NCBI RefSeq assembly: GCF_017948675.1 | Contig: NZ_JAGFBU010000001.1 | Coordinates: 1,302,001 to 1,366,000 of the forward strand | From: Flavobacterium flabelliforme | GTDB lineage: Bacteria; Bacteroidota; Bacteroidia; Flavobacteriales; Flavobacteriaceae | Reading direction: 5' to 3' | Length of the DNA: 64,000 nt | In this document: in pieces, positions 43,060-50,960 of the stretch | Layout: the number at the start of each line of letters is the position of its first letter | How positions within the stretch are numbered: the first letter of the stretch is position 1 | Position numbers and translations under genes: made by a program | Notes under the pieces: model-generated | What the model saw: only the letters and a program-made list of their open reading frames with translations | Databases searched by the model: none | What the model was told of the DNA's origin: nothing

Positions 43060-43581
43060 TTAAACTGTAAATTCAAGATTTGCAATAAGCTTAATATCTT
43101 GACCTAAAGCTATTCCACCAGTTTGGTTGAAAGAATTGAAGGTAAGACCAAAATCTTTTCGGTTTATTTTTCCTGTTATTTCAAATGCTGCTTTTTCGTC
43201 GCCATTGTAGGCATTGATTCCCATAAATTCAGCATCAAGTTCTACTGTTCGAGTAATGTTTTTTATAGTTAAGTTGCCTTTTAAAAAATTAATATTCTTA
43301 TTTATTTTTTCAAATGAAGTCGATTTAAAACTAATAATAGGATATTCATTGACATCAAACAAATCATTCATTTTCAAGTGAGTGTCAATCTGCTCCAATT
43401 TCGTGTCTTTATTATTAACATCTAACGAAAATTCTAGAGAAGCATCTTCTATCTCATTATTATCAATGTCGATATGACCGTTAAATTTGTTAATATTACC
43501 TGCTAAGTAAGCTATTATTGAGTGTCTCATTTTGATTAAAACATCAGATTGGCTGGAATCAATTGTCCATTTCGTTTTCAT
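43060..43581 (-). CDS. YceI family protein, cytosolic form
   Basis: 173 residues. The lipocalin-like YceI fold is recognisable from MKTKWTIDSSQSDVLIKMRH, GNINKFNGHIDIDNN, NEYPIISFKSTSFEKINKNI, GNLTIKNITRTVELDAEFMG and the final LTFNSFNQTGGIALGQDIKLIANLEFTV (read in shorter blocks: LTFNSFNQ, GGIALGQDIKLIANLEF). YceI proteins bind isoprenoid-type lipids. There is no signal peptide, so it would be cytosolic. The ORF extends to 43698, across the operator, so ATG 43581 is preferred. It has the same operator as the efflux operon downstream. Confidence 0.88.
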   Translation of the reverse strand: MKTKWTIDSSQSDVLIKMRHSIIAYLAGNINKFNGHIDIDNNEIEDASLEFSLDVNNKDTKLEQIDTHLKMNDLFDVNEYPIISFKSTSFEKINKNINFLKGNLTIKNITRTVELDAEFMGINAYNGDEKAAFEITGKINRKDFGLTFNSFNQTGGIALGQDIKLIANLEFTV

Positions 43582-43664
43582 AATTTCATTATTATATTTT
43601 AGCATATAATTGATCACTCTTTCATTTAAGTAAATCGCAAGTCGGTCAATTGTTAATTTTCGTG

Positions 43665-43704
43665 CAAATGTAAAACGGAAACTTTGAATACCCAACAAGT
43701 TTCC
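43665..43704 (-). promoter_or_regulatory. yceI promoter with the same TetR-type operator
   Basis: TACATTTG (43672-43665) is the -10, with TTG in the spacer region 20 bp upstream. The palindrome GGAAACT (43677-43683)-N14-AGTTTCC (43698-43704) starts 4 bp from the -10, exactly as at the tetR promoter. Twelve bases GGAAACTTTGAA are identical at both. Confidence 0.8.
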
Positions 43705-43846
43705 TGTGTATTTTTATTTTTTTTAACATTTGCAAAATTTTAAAGTTTCAAGTTTGAAGTTTTTTGAGTTTCTTTGCGGTAAATAGAGTAAAAATGAAGT
43801 AGCATTTGCTGATTTTTTTATACTGTAAACTTTAAACAAAAAAATA

Positions 43847-44821
43847 ATGCATACTATTTATCAGTATCAAGAATTTCTTTCTGATTATTTACAATCTCAG
43901 TACGAATCTAAAGAACCTAAAAATTTATACGAACCCATACATTATATTTTAGACCTTGGTGGAAAAAGAATCCGACCAGTTCTTACCTTAATGGCTGCCG
44001 AAGTATTTGATACTGATTATAAAAAAGCACTTCCTGCGGCTCTAGCAGTAGAAGTTTTTCATAACTTTTCCTTAGTTCATGATGATATCATGGATGATGC
44101 ACCTTTGCGAAGAGGTCAGGAAACAGTACATGAGAAATGGGATTTGAATACTGGGATTTTATCTGGTGATGCAATGCTAATATTAGCGTATCAGTATTTT
44201 GAGCAATATGAGCCAGTTGTTTTTAGAGATTTAGCAAAATTGTTCAGTAAAACAGCATTGGAAGTTTGTGAGGGACAACAATGGGACGTTGATTTTGAAA
44301 GTCGTAATGATGTTACCATTCCGGAATATCTAAAAATGATTCAATACAAAACTGCTGTTCTTGTTGCTGCTGCTATGAAAATGGGGGCTATTATAGCAGA
44401 AACCTCAGAAGAAAATGCCAATTTAATATATGATTTTGGTTTGAATTTAGGTTTGGCTTTTCAATTGCAAGATGATTATTTAGATGCGTTTGGTAATCCA
44501 GAAACCTTTGGTAAACAAGTAGGTGGAGATATTATCGAAAATAAAAAAACCTATTTATACCTCAAAGCAATGGCTTTTTCAAATGAAGAAGATGCTGCCG
44601 AATTAAGTCGTTTGTTTTCTATTCATCCTGAAGATAGCTCAGATAAAATAGCTGTTGTAAAAGCGCTTTTTAATACTTCTGGAGCTTCTCAGTCCACTCA
44701 AGATGCAATTCACGATTTTACTTTTAAAGCTTTTCAAACCTTGGATAAAATGAACATTAGTGCTCACAAAAAAGAGATGTTAAAAGCGTTTGGTGAAAAT
44801 TTAATGGGAAGAAAAGTGTAA
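43847..44821 (+). CDS. Polyprenyl diphosphate synthase
   Basis: 324 residues, trans-prenyltransferase family. The first Asp-rich motif is DDIMDD at 79-84 (LVHDDIMDDAPLRRG) and the second DDYLD near 209-213 (FQLQDDYLDAFG); GGKRIRPVL binds the diphosphate. No small chain-length floor residue can be judged safely, so FPP, GGPP or longer product is open. A TTTCTTTG at 43769-43776 may be its -10. Divergent from yceI; YceI binds prenyl chains in other bacteria, so the proximity may be functional. Confidence 0.88.
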   Translation: MHTIYQYQEFLSDYLQSQYESKEPKNLYEPIHYILDLGGKRIRPVLTLMAAEVFDTDYKKALPAALAVEVFHNFSLVHDDIMDDAPLRRGQETVHEKWDLNTGILSGDAMLILAYQYFEQYEPVVFRDLAKLFSKTALEVCEGQQWDVDFESRNDVTIPEYLKMIQYKTAVLVAAAMKMGAIIAETSEENANLIYDFGLNLGLAFQLQDDYLDAFGNPETFGKQVGGDIIENKKTYLYLKAMAFSNEEDAAELSRLFSIHPEDSSDKIAVVKALFNTSGASQSTQDAIHDFTFKAFQTLDKMNISAHKKEMLKAFGENLMGRKV

Positions 44822-44908
44822 ATAAAACAACAGCAAAATCAATTTTAATTAGGATTGTGAATTTTGTAAATCAAAAAACTAAAAACTGCGATCTAAATCA
44901 AAAATCAC

Positions 44909-45262
44909 ATGTATATAGCTCCAATCAATACGGATTCCTTATTATCAGAAGCAGAAAAAGAAACTTTATATCTTAAGTTAGTCGAACAACTTAATAAAGA
45001 TTTTAATCTGGCGAACGAAGCGATAGATTTTCCTTTGAATATTACGCCTAGTGAGTTGAAAATTCAATTGCATGAAAAAGTGTATCGACTTATTCAATAT
45101 AAGTTTGCTGAATACCTTAATTTACTTTATATAATTGATGTTTCTGAAGAAGAAATAAAAAAACTAGACGGATCTGATTTAGTAGTTTTAGCTGAGCAAG
45201 TTGCTTTTTTAATTTTAAAAAGAGAATGGCAAAAAGTATGGTTTAGAAATAAATACCGTTAA
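44909..45262 (+). CDS. Conserved hypothetical protein, 117 aa
   Basis: Small soluble helical protein, acidic, beginning MYIAPINTDSLLSEAEKETL and with KVYRLIQYKFAEYLNLLYII in the middle. No named domain recognised. It lies 87 bp after the polyprenyl synthase on the same strand and may be co-transcribed. Its C-terminal EWQKVWFRNKYR is basic. Real coding is likely from the clean ATG and ordinary composition. Confidence 0.68.
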   Translation: MYIAPINTDSLLSEAEKETLYLKLVEQLNKDFNLANEAIDFPLNITPSELKIQLHEKVYRLIQYKFAEYLNLLYIIDVSEEEIKKLDGSDLVVLAEQVAFLILKREWQKVWFRNKYR

Positions 45263-45285
45263 AGCATAAACCTTTAATGGTCTAT
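45255..45285. terminator. Weak bidirectional terminator
   Basis: ACCGTTAAAG (45255-45264) and CTTTAATGGT (45272-45281), one G-U pair, overlapping the stop codon of the gene at 44909-45262; a T-rich stretch follows. Confidence 0.45.
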
Positions 45286-45318
45286 TTTCCTTTGTTTTTA
45301 CTAATCGGTAAGATGCTA

Positions 45319-45861
45319 TTAAAAATAAACCCTCACAAAAGGCATAAAGGCACTGCCGTAAATCCCGTTTTTATCATTCAAAACGTTGTAGCGTGCACCA
45401 ATTGTTGCACTTCCAGAGCGGTAACCCGCACCAACAAATAAACCAGTATTCCAATAATCCAAAGAGTTGCTATTGGAACCCTCTAGATTTACGTTGACTC
45501 TTAGTTGTTCTAATTCAGCCGATAACTGAATTTCCCTAATAGGATTTAGTAAGGCAATCAAACTACCGCCATACAAATGAGAAGCATAATAATCTTTTTG
45601 TTTTAAGTATTTGTATTGAGCACCAATACCTAAAGCAACATATTCATTAAAGTTATAAATTGCACTTGGAGCTACCGAAATATCGGTGTAACCAGATCCA
45701 AAACCTAAGCCTAAACCACCACCAAATTGAACGTTTTTCCAAAACTGATTTTCCATTATTGGAGTTGTATTATTTTGTTGTGCAAAAACACAACTGGAAA
45801 AAAACAGCACTAATAGCACTAATAAAGACTTGGAATTCTCTAAAATGTATCTCTTTTTCAT
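45319..45861 (-). CDS. Exported outer-membrane barrel-like protein near sucA
   Basis: 180 residues. Signal peptide with LLVLLVLFFSSCVFAQ, then glycine/aromatic strands: VQFGGGLGLGFGSGYTDISV, YVALGIGAQYKYLKQKDYYA and the last strands NGIYGSAFMPFVRVYF ending in Phe, as outer-membrane barrels do. The family is often labelled alpha-ketoglutarate decarboxylase in databases, as I recall, probably only because it neighbours sucA; nothing in the sequence supports that enzyme activity. The ORF start at 45888 is longer; ATG 45861 fits the signal peptide better. Divergent from sucA. Confidence 0.72.
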   Translation of the reverse strand: MKKRYILENSKSLLVLLVLFFSSCVFAQQNNTTPIMENQFWKNVQFGGGLGLGFGSGYTDISVAPSAIYNFNEYVALGIGAQYKYLKQKDYYASHLYGGSLIALLNPIREIQLSAELEQLRVNVNLEGSNSNSLDYWNTGLFVGAGYRSGSATIGARYNVLNDKNGIYGSAFMPFVRVYF

Positions 45862-45932
45862 GAGTTTTAAATTTTTAACAACATTCAATGTAAAAGTATC
45901 TTAAAAAAAAGTATAAACTTATTGTATTATTG

Positions 45933-45940
45933 TACTTTTG
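45933..45940 (+). promoter_or_regulatory. -10 element of sucA-sucB
   Basis: TACTTTTG, 39 bp before ATG 45980. It overlaps the start of the longest ORF (45938) and so argues for 45980. Confidence 0.6.
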
Positions 45941-45979
45941 CCAAACTATTTTAACAATAAAGTATATTCACTCAATATT

Positions 45980-48754
45980 ATGGATAGGTTTTCATTTTTA
46001 AACGCAGCACACACCGAATTTTTCGCTCAATTATACGATCAATATTTAGAAAATCCAGATAGCGTTGAGCCTAGTTGGAGAAGTTTTTTTCAAGGTTTCG
46101 ACTTTGGAATGACAACTTATAATGACGAAAACAAAGTAGAGCAGATTGCAAATTTTGCCGCAAGCAATACCGATTGCAGTTTGGTTTCTGATAAACTTCA
46201 AAAAGAATTTAATGTATTAAAATTAATTGATGGCTATCGTTCCCGTGGACATTTGTTTACTAAAACAAATCCCGTAAGAGAGAGACGTTCAGCATCGCCA
46301 ACACTTGATATTGCTAATTTTGGACTTTCATCAACAGATTTAAACACTGTTTTTGATGCCGCTAAAGCGATTAATATTTCTCCTTGTACTCTTCAGGAAA
46401 TTATAAATCATTTAGACTCTATTTATTGTCAGCACATTGGTGTCGAGTATATGTATATTCGTAATCCAGAAGTGGTGTCATGGATTCAAAAGAAAATAGG
46501 CGTTAATGATAACCAACCTAAATTTTCTAGCGAAGAAAAAAAATCTATTCTTTACAAATTAAATGAAGCGGTTTCTTTTGAAAACTTCTTGCATACTAAA
46601 TATGTAGGACAAAAACGTTTTTCTTTGGAAGGTGGAGAATCTATCATTCCTGCACTAGATGCTTTGATTGAAAAAGCAGCTGAAAAAGGAGTTGAGAAAT
46701 TTGTTATGGGAATGGCACACCGTGGTCGTTTAAATGTGTTAGCAAATATCTTCGGAAAATCTACTCAAGATATTTTTGGAGAATTTGATGGTAAAGATTA
46801 CGATCAAGAGTATTTTGATGGTGATGTAAAATACCACTTAGGATTAACTGCTGAAAAAGTAACTAAATCTGGAAAAACTATAAACATTAATCTAGCGCCA
46901 AATCCTTCACATCTAGAAACTGTAGGGGCTGTTATTGAGGGTATTACTAGAGCAAAACAAGATAAATATTTCCCTAATGACTTTTCTAAAGTATTGCCTA
47001 TTGCCGTTCACGGTGATGCTGCAATTGCTGGACAAGGAATTTTATACGAAATTGTGCAAATGGCACAGTTAGATGGATATAAAACTGGAGGAACAATACA
47101 TATTGTAATTAATAACCAAGTTGGTTTTACTACTAATTATTTAGACGCTAGATCGTCTAAATATTGTACGGATGTGGCCAAAGTTACCCTTTCGCCAGTG
47201 CTACACGTTAATGCAGATGATGCAGAAGCAGTTGTACACGCCATGTCTTTTGCGTTAGATTACAGAATGCAATTTGGTAGCGACGTATTTATCGATTTAT
47301 TAGGATATAGAAAATACGGACACAATGAAGGTGATGAACCTCGTTTTACCCAACCCGTACTTTATAAATTAATTGCTAAGCATGAAAATCCAAGAGATAT
47401 TTATGCAGATAAATTATTAGCTGAAGGAGTAATTGATTCTACTTTTGTAAAAGGATTAGAGGTAGAATATAAATCTAATCTTGAAGTGAATCTTGAAGAA
47501 TCACGTAAAAAAGATTTAACGATTATCACTCCATTTATGCAAAATGAATGGGAAGGTTTTACAAGAGTTTCTAATGTAGAAATGCTTCAAAAAGTAGATA
47601 CTTCATTTACTAAAGAAGGACTTACAACTGTTGCCAATGCAGTTTGTAATTTGCCAACAGATAAAAAATTCATAAACAAAATCCAGAAACTAATTAACGA
47701 TCGAAAAACAATGTTTTTTGACACCAATAAATTAGACTGGGGAATGGCAGAACACTTAGCTTACGGATCATTGTTACAGGAAGGATACGACGTTCGTATT
47801 TCTGGACAAGATGTAGAAAGAGGAACTTTTTCTCACCGCCACGCTGTTGTAAAAGTTGAAGATTCTGAAGAAGAAGTAATTCTTATCAATAATCTAGAAG
47901 GTAAAAAAGGAAAATTCAATGTCTTTAATTCCTTATTGTCAGAATACGGAGTATTAGGTTTTGATTATGGTTATGCATTAACGAATCCAAATACATTAAC
48001 AATTTGGGAAGCACAATTTGGAGATTTCTCTAACGGAGCCCAAATTATGATTGACCAATATATTTCTTGTGGAGAAGATAAATGGAACAACCAAAACGGA
48101 ATTGTTTTATTATTGCCTCACGGATACGAAGGGCAAGGAGCAGAGCACTCTTCAGCAAGAATGGAAAGATACTTGCAACTTTGTGCTAGACACAATATGT
48201 ATGTAGCAGATTGTACTAAGCCAGCCAACTTCTTTCACTTGTTAAGAAGACAAATGAAAACAACTTTCCGTAAACCACTTGTTGTATTTACACCAAAGAG
48301 TTTGTTGCGTGATCCAAGATGTGTCTCTCCAATAGAAGATTTTACTAACGGATCGTTCCAAGAAACTTTTGATGACGAAACCGTAAATAAAGCGGACGTG
48401 AAAACATTAGTTTTCTGTACCGGTAAATTTTATTATGACATCACCGCTGAAAGAGAAAATAACGGGCGCAAAGATGTGGCTGTAGTAAGAATCGAACAAT
48501 TGTTCCCACTTCCAGTAGAGCAATTAAAAGAGATTATTGCACGCTATCCAAATGCTGATGATTACGTTTGGGCACAAGAGGAGCCTAAAAATATGGGAGC
48601 TTATAGCTTTATGTTAATGAATTTCGACCTTGTAAAATGGAGATTAGCTTCGTTAAAAGCGTATGCTGCTCCTGCTTCAGGAAGTTATACCCGTGCAAAA
48701 CGTCGTCATGCAGATGCCATTCAAATGGTATTTGATAAAGATTTATTTAGATAA
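45980..48754 (+). CDS. sucA: 2-oxoglutarate dehydrogenase E1 component
   Basis: 924 residues. It decarboxylates 2-oxoglutarate with thiamine diphosphate in the TCA cycle. The N-terminus MDRFSFLNAAHTEFFAQLYD and the WRSFFQGF stretch are typical of E1o and help bind E2. The core has FVMGMAHRGRLNVLANIFGK, and the ThDP motif GDAAIAGQGILYEIVQMAQL leading to IVINNQVGFTT. The C-terminal part includes GYEGQGAEHSSARMERYLQL. sucB follows 160 bp downstream with repeat copy B in between. Confidence 0.97.
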   Translation: MDRFSFLNAAHTEFFAQLYDQYLENPDSVEPSWRSFFQGFDFGMTTYNDENKVEQIANFAASNTDCSLVSDKLQKEFNVLKLIDGYRSRGHLFTKTNPVRERRSASPTLDIANFGLSSTDLNTVFDAAKAINISPCTLQEIINHLDSIYCQHIGVEYMYIRNPEVVSWIQKKIGVNDNQPKFSSEEKKSILYKLNEAVSFENFLHTKYVGQKRFSLEGGESIIPALDALIEKAAEKGVEKFVMGMAHRGRLNVLANIFGKSTQDIFGEFDGKDYDQEYFDGDVKYHLGLTAEKVTKSGKTININLAPNPSHLETVGAVIEGITRAKQDKYFPNDFSKVLPIAVHGDAAIAGQGILYEIVQMAQLDGYKTGGTIHIVINNQVGFTTNYLDARSSKYCTDVAKVTLSPVLHVNADDAEAVVHAMSFALDYRMQFGSDVFIDLLGYRKYGHNEGDEPRFTQPVLYKLIAKHENPRDIYADKLLAEGVIDSTFVKGLEVEYKSNLEVNLEESRKKDLTIITPFMQNEWEGFTRVSNVEMLQKVDTSFTKEGLTTVANAVCNLPTDKKFINKIQKLINDRKTMFFDTNKLDWGMAEHLAYGSLLQEGYDVRISGQDVERGTFSHRHAVVKVEDSEEEVILINNLEGKKGKFNVFNSLLSEYGVLGFDYGYALTNPNTLTIWEAQFGDFSNGAQIMIDQYISCGEDKWNNQNGIVLLLPHGYEGQGAEHSSARMERYLQLCARHNMYVADCTKPANFFHLLRRQMKTTFRKPLVVFTPKSLLRDPRCVSPIEDFTNGSFQETFDDETVNKADVKTLVFCTGKFYYDITAERENNGRKDVAVVRIEQLFPLPVEQLKEIIARYPNADDYVWAQEEPKNMGAYSFMLMNFDLVKWRLASLKAYAAPASGSYTRAKRRHADAIQMVFDKDLFR

Positions 48755-48761
48755 TATAAGG

Positions 48762-48836
48762 AGCTGTTTCCTGCTATCCGCTGTATCTTTTTCTTTTTAA
48801 GGAAAAAGAAAAAGGATGCCGCTACTATCAGGGCTA
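48762..48836 (+). repeat. Dispersed palindromic element, copy B
   Basis: 75 bp, the shortest copy. Ends are AGCTGTTTCCTGCTATCCGC and AAAAAGGATGCCGCTACTAT followed by CAGGGCTA. The core hairpin TCTTTTTCTTTTT/AAAAAGAAAAAGGA has a minimal loop. It starts 8 bp after the sucA stop, within the sucA-sucB intergenic space, so it should be part of the sucAB transcript and could affect the relative amount of sucB. Confidence 0.85.
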
Positions 48837-48914
48837 AAAAAGTATAAAGAGTAAATACACGTTGTTTTACAACAGTTACATAAAATTAAAATTCATAATT
48901 TAAAATAATAGAAC

Positions 48915-50144
48915 ATGATTTTAGAAATGAAAGTCCCATCACCAGGGGAATCAATCAAAGAAGTTGAAATTGCAACTTGGTTAGTAAAAGACGGAGACTA
49001 TGTTGAGAAAGACCAAGCAATTGCTGAGGTTGATTCAGACAAAGCAACACTAGAATTGCCAGCAGAAGCTAGCGGAATTATTACGTTAAAAGCAGAAGAA
49101 GGTGATGCTGTTGCAGTAGGAGCAGTAGTATGTCACATCGATACAGCAGCTGCAAAACCATCAGGTGATGCACCAGCAGCTGAAGTTGCAAAAGCGGTAG
49201 AAACACCAAAAGCAGAAGTGAAAGCAGAAGCGCCAAAAGCAGCTCCAGCAGCCACTACAACTTATGCTTCTGGAACTCCATCTCCAGCTGCAAGAAAAAT
49301 ATTAGACGAGAAAAATATAGCTCCAGCTTCTATAACAGGAACTGGTAAAGACGGAAGAATTACTAAAGATGATGCTGTAAATGCAGTACCATCAATGGGA
49401 ACTCCTACTGGTGGATCTCGTGGTTCAGAAAGAACTAAATTATCAATGTTGCGTCGTAAAGTAGCCGAAAGATTAGTGGCTGCTAAAAACGAAACGGCTA
49501 TGTTAACTACTTTCAACGAAGTAAACATGACGCCAATCAACTTGATTCGTAATGAATATAAAGATGCCTTCAAGGCAAAACATAATGGTGTTGGTCTAGG
49601 ATATATGTCTTTCTTTACAAAAGCAGTTACTAGAGCACTACAATTATATCCAGACGTAAACTCAATGATGGATGGCGATCATAAGATTGCTTTCGATTTT
49701 TGCGATATTTCTATTGCGGTTTCAGGACCAAAAGGATTAATGGTTCCTGTTGTTCGCAACGCTGAGAATTTGACTTTCCGTGGTGTAGAAGCTGATATCA
49801 AAAGATTAGCGATTAAAGCACGTGACGGACAAATTACTGTTGATGATATGACAGGTGGAACGTTTACAATCACTAATGGTGGTGTATTTGGTTCTATGTT
49901 ATCTACTCCAATTATCAATCCTCCACAATCAGGAATCCTTGGAATGCACAACATTATCGAGCGTCCTATTGCTGTAAATGGTAAAGTAGAAATTCACCCA
50001 ATGATGTACGTAGCACTTTCTTATGACCACAGAATTATTGATGGTCGTGAGTCAGTTGGTTTCTTAGTAGCGGTAAAAGAAGCTCTAGAAAACCCAATGG
50101 AATTGTTATTGGATAACAATCCTAAAAAAGCATTCGAATTGTAG
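48915..50144 (+). CDS. sucB: 2-oxoglutarate dehydrogenase E2 (dihydrolipoyl succinyltransferase)
   Basis: 409 residues. Lipoyl domain with lipoylated Lys43 in [11 protein letters not shown], an Ala/Pro/Lys-rich linker (about 80-115), an E3-binding domain ([13 protein letters not shown] ... [11 protein letters not shown], about 122-155), then the catalytic domain with the active-site motif [12 protein letters not shown] near the end. It transfers the succinyl group to CoA. It belongs with sucA; no lpd gene is adjacent. Confidence 0.96.
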   Translation: MILEMKVPSPGESIKEVEIATWLVKDGDYVEKDQAIAEVDSDKATLELPAEASGIITLKAEEGDAVAVGAVVCHIDTAAAKPSGDAPAAEVAKAVETPKAEVKAEAPKAAPAATTTYASGTPSPAARKILDEKNIAPASITGTGKDGRITKDDAVNAVPSMGTPTGGSRGSERTKLSMLRRKVAERLVAAKNETAMLTTFNEVNMTPINLIRNEYKDAFKAKHNGVGLGYMSFFTKAVTRALQLYPDVNSMMDGDHKIAFDFCDISIAVSGPKGLMVPVVRNAENLTFRGVEADIKRLAIKARDGQITVDDMTGGTFTITNGGVFGSMLSTPIINPPQSGILGMHNIIERPIAVNGKVEIHPMMYVALSYDHRIIDGRESVGFLVAVKEALENPMELLLDNNPKKAFEL

Positions 50145-50166
50145 TAATTGTTTTTTTTATAATTTT

Positions 50167-50203
50167 AAAATCCCATTTGACAAAAATTGTTAAATGGGAT
50201 TTT
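50167..50203. terminator. Bidirectional terminator, sucB and retropepsin-like gene
   Basis: AAAATCCCATTT (50167-50178) and AAATGGGATTTT (50192-50203) with T runs; the two genes converge here. Confidence 0.85.
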
Positions 50204-50205
50204 TT

Positions 50206-50646
50206 TTATTTCAACAAATACAAATAATGGTTGTAGTAATCTACAATTGCTTTTCCTTTCATCAGAATATCAGCGCCAATAATGCCATGAACTGGTTTTG
50301 CTTTATACTGCATAAGTGCTTCATTAACATGTGACAAGTCAAATATGACGAGATCAAAAGAAGTATCTTTCCACTGGCCTAATTGCAAATGGTTTCCTGT
50401 GGCCATTTGGGTAAACATTCCTGTTGCTCCAGCACCTGCAGCTTTTGTTTTTGATTTTTTAGCTTCCAATACGAAGAAATCTACACTTTCAAATCCGATG
50501 CAACTATTAGAGGCTCCGGTGTCTAAAATAAAATTGCCTAAAACACCATTTATTTTAGCTTTTATCAAAAGATGTTGGGTTTTGGTAATCTTAAATTTAA
50601 CTTTTTTATAGTTTTCCTTTTTGAGGATATCGTGTAGGTTTTTCAT
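50206..50646 (-). CDS. Retropepsin-like aspartic protease (clan AA)
   Basis: 146 residues. A single catalytic motif LDTGASNSCI (Asp42-Thr43-Gly44) and a later hydrophobic GIIGADILM segment match retroviral-type aspartic proteases, which act as homodimers. No signal peptide, so cytosolic or membrane associated. Substrate unknown. It is convergent with sucB, and the region upstream carries an inverted-repeat structure. Confidence 0.82.
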   Translation of the reverse strand: MKNLHDILKKENYKKVKFKITKTQHLLIKAKINGVLGNFILDTGASNSCIGFESVDFFVLEAKKSKTKAAGAGATGMFTQMATGNHLQLGQWKDTSFDLVIFDLSHVNEALMQYKAKPVHGIIGADILMKGKAIVDYYNHYLYLLK

Positions 50647-50960
50647 TTGTGGTATTATTATTTTTCTATGGGTATGAATTCACTAAAGTTTTTACGCCAA
50701 TCAAAAGTTGAATTTCATGTCAAAACTTATGAGGTTTCAAAAATTCATAGATTTAATCGGTTCATTACTAAGATTTGTTTTTACCTTAAATTCACATTAT
50801 TCACTAATATATTTTTTCGTGCAAAGTCTTTTTCCGACCTTGTAGGTATTTCTTTTAAAATAGAGCTACAAGATTTTTGAAACCTTACCCAAAAATCAAT
50901 ATGCCTTATGATTTTAACTAGCTTATCAACAAAGATACTTTAAGAAAATAGTGTTTTTGT
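50647..50960. other. Intergenic region upstream of the retropepsin gene and downstream of the CHAT gene
   Basis: 314 bp without a convincing gene. A 77-codon plus-strand ORF (50647-50880) is low complexity and spans the inverted repeats, so I reject it. The main content is the 13-bp inverted repeat pair at 50732-50885. Confidence 0.6.
50732..50885. repeat. MITE-like region with 13-bp terminal inverted repeats
   Basis: AGGTTTCAAAAAT (50732-50744) and ATTTTTGAAACCT (50873-50885) are perfect inverted copies 154 bp apart end to end. Inside lie a second inverted pair CTTGTAG/CTACAAG (about 50840-50872) and no gene. I see no target-site duplication. Confidence 0.45.

Noticed and set aside
50647..50880. 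77-codon plus-strand ORF upstream of the retropepsin gene
   Set aside because: Low complexity, rich in Phe/Lys/Ser, and overlaps the inverted-repeat region; no start context or homology to suggest coding.
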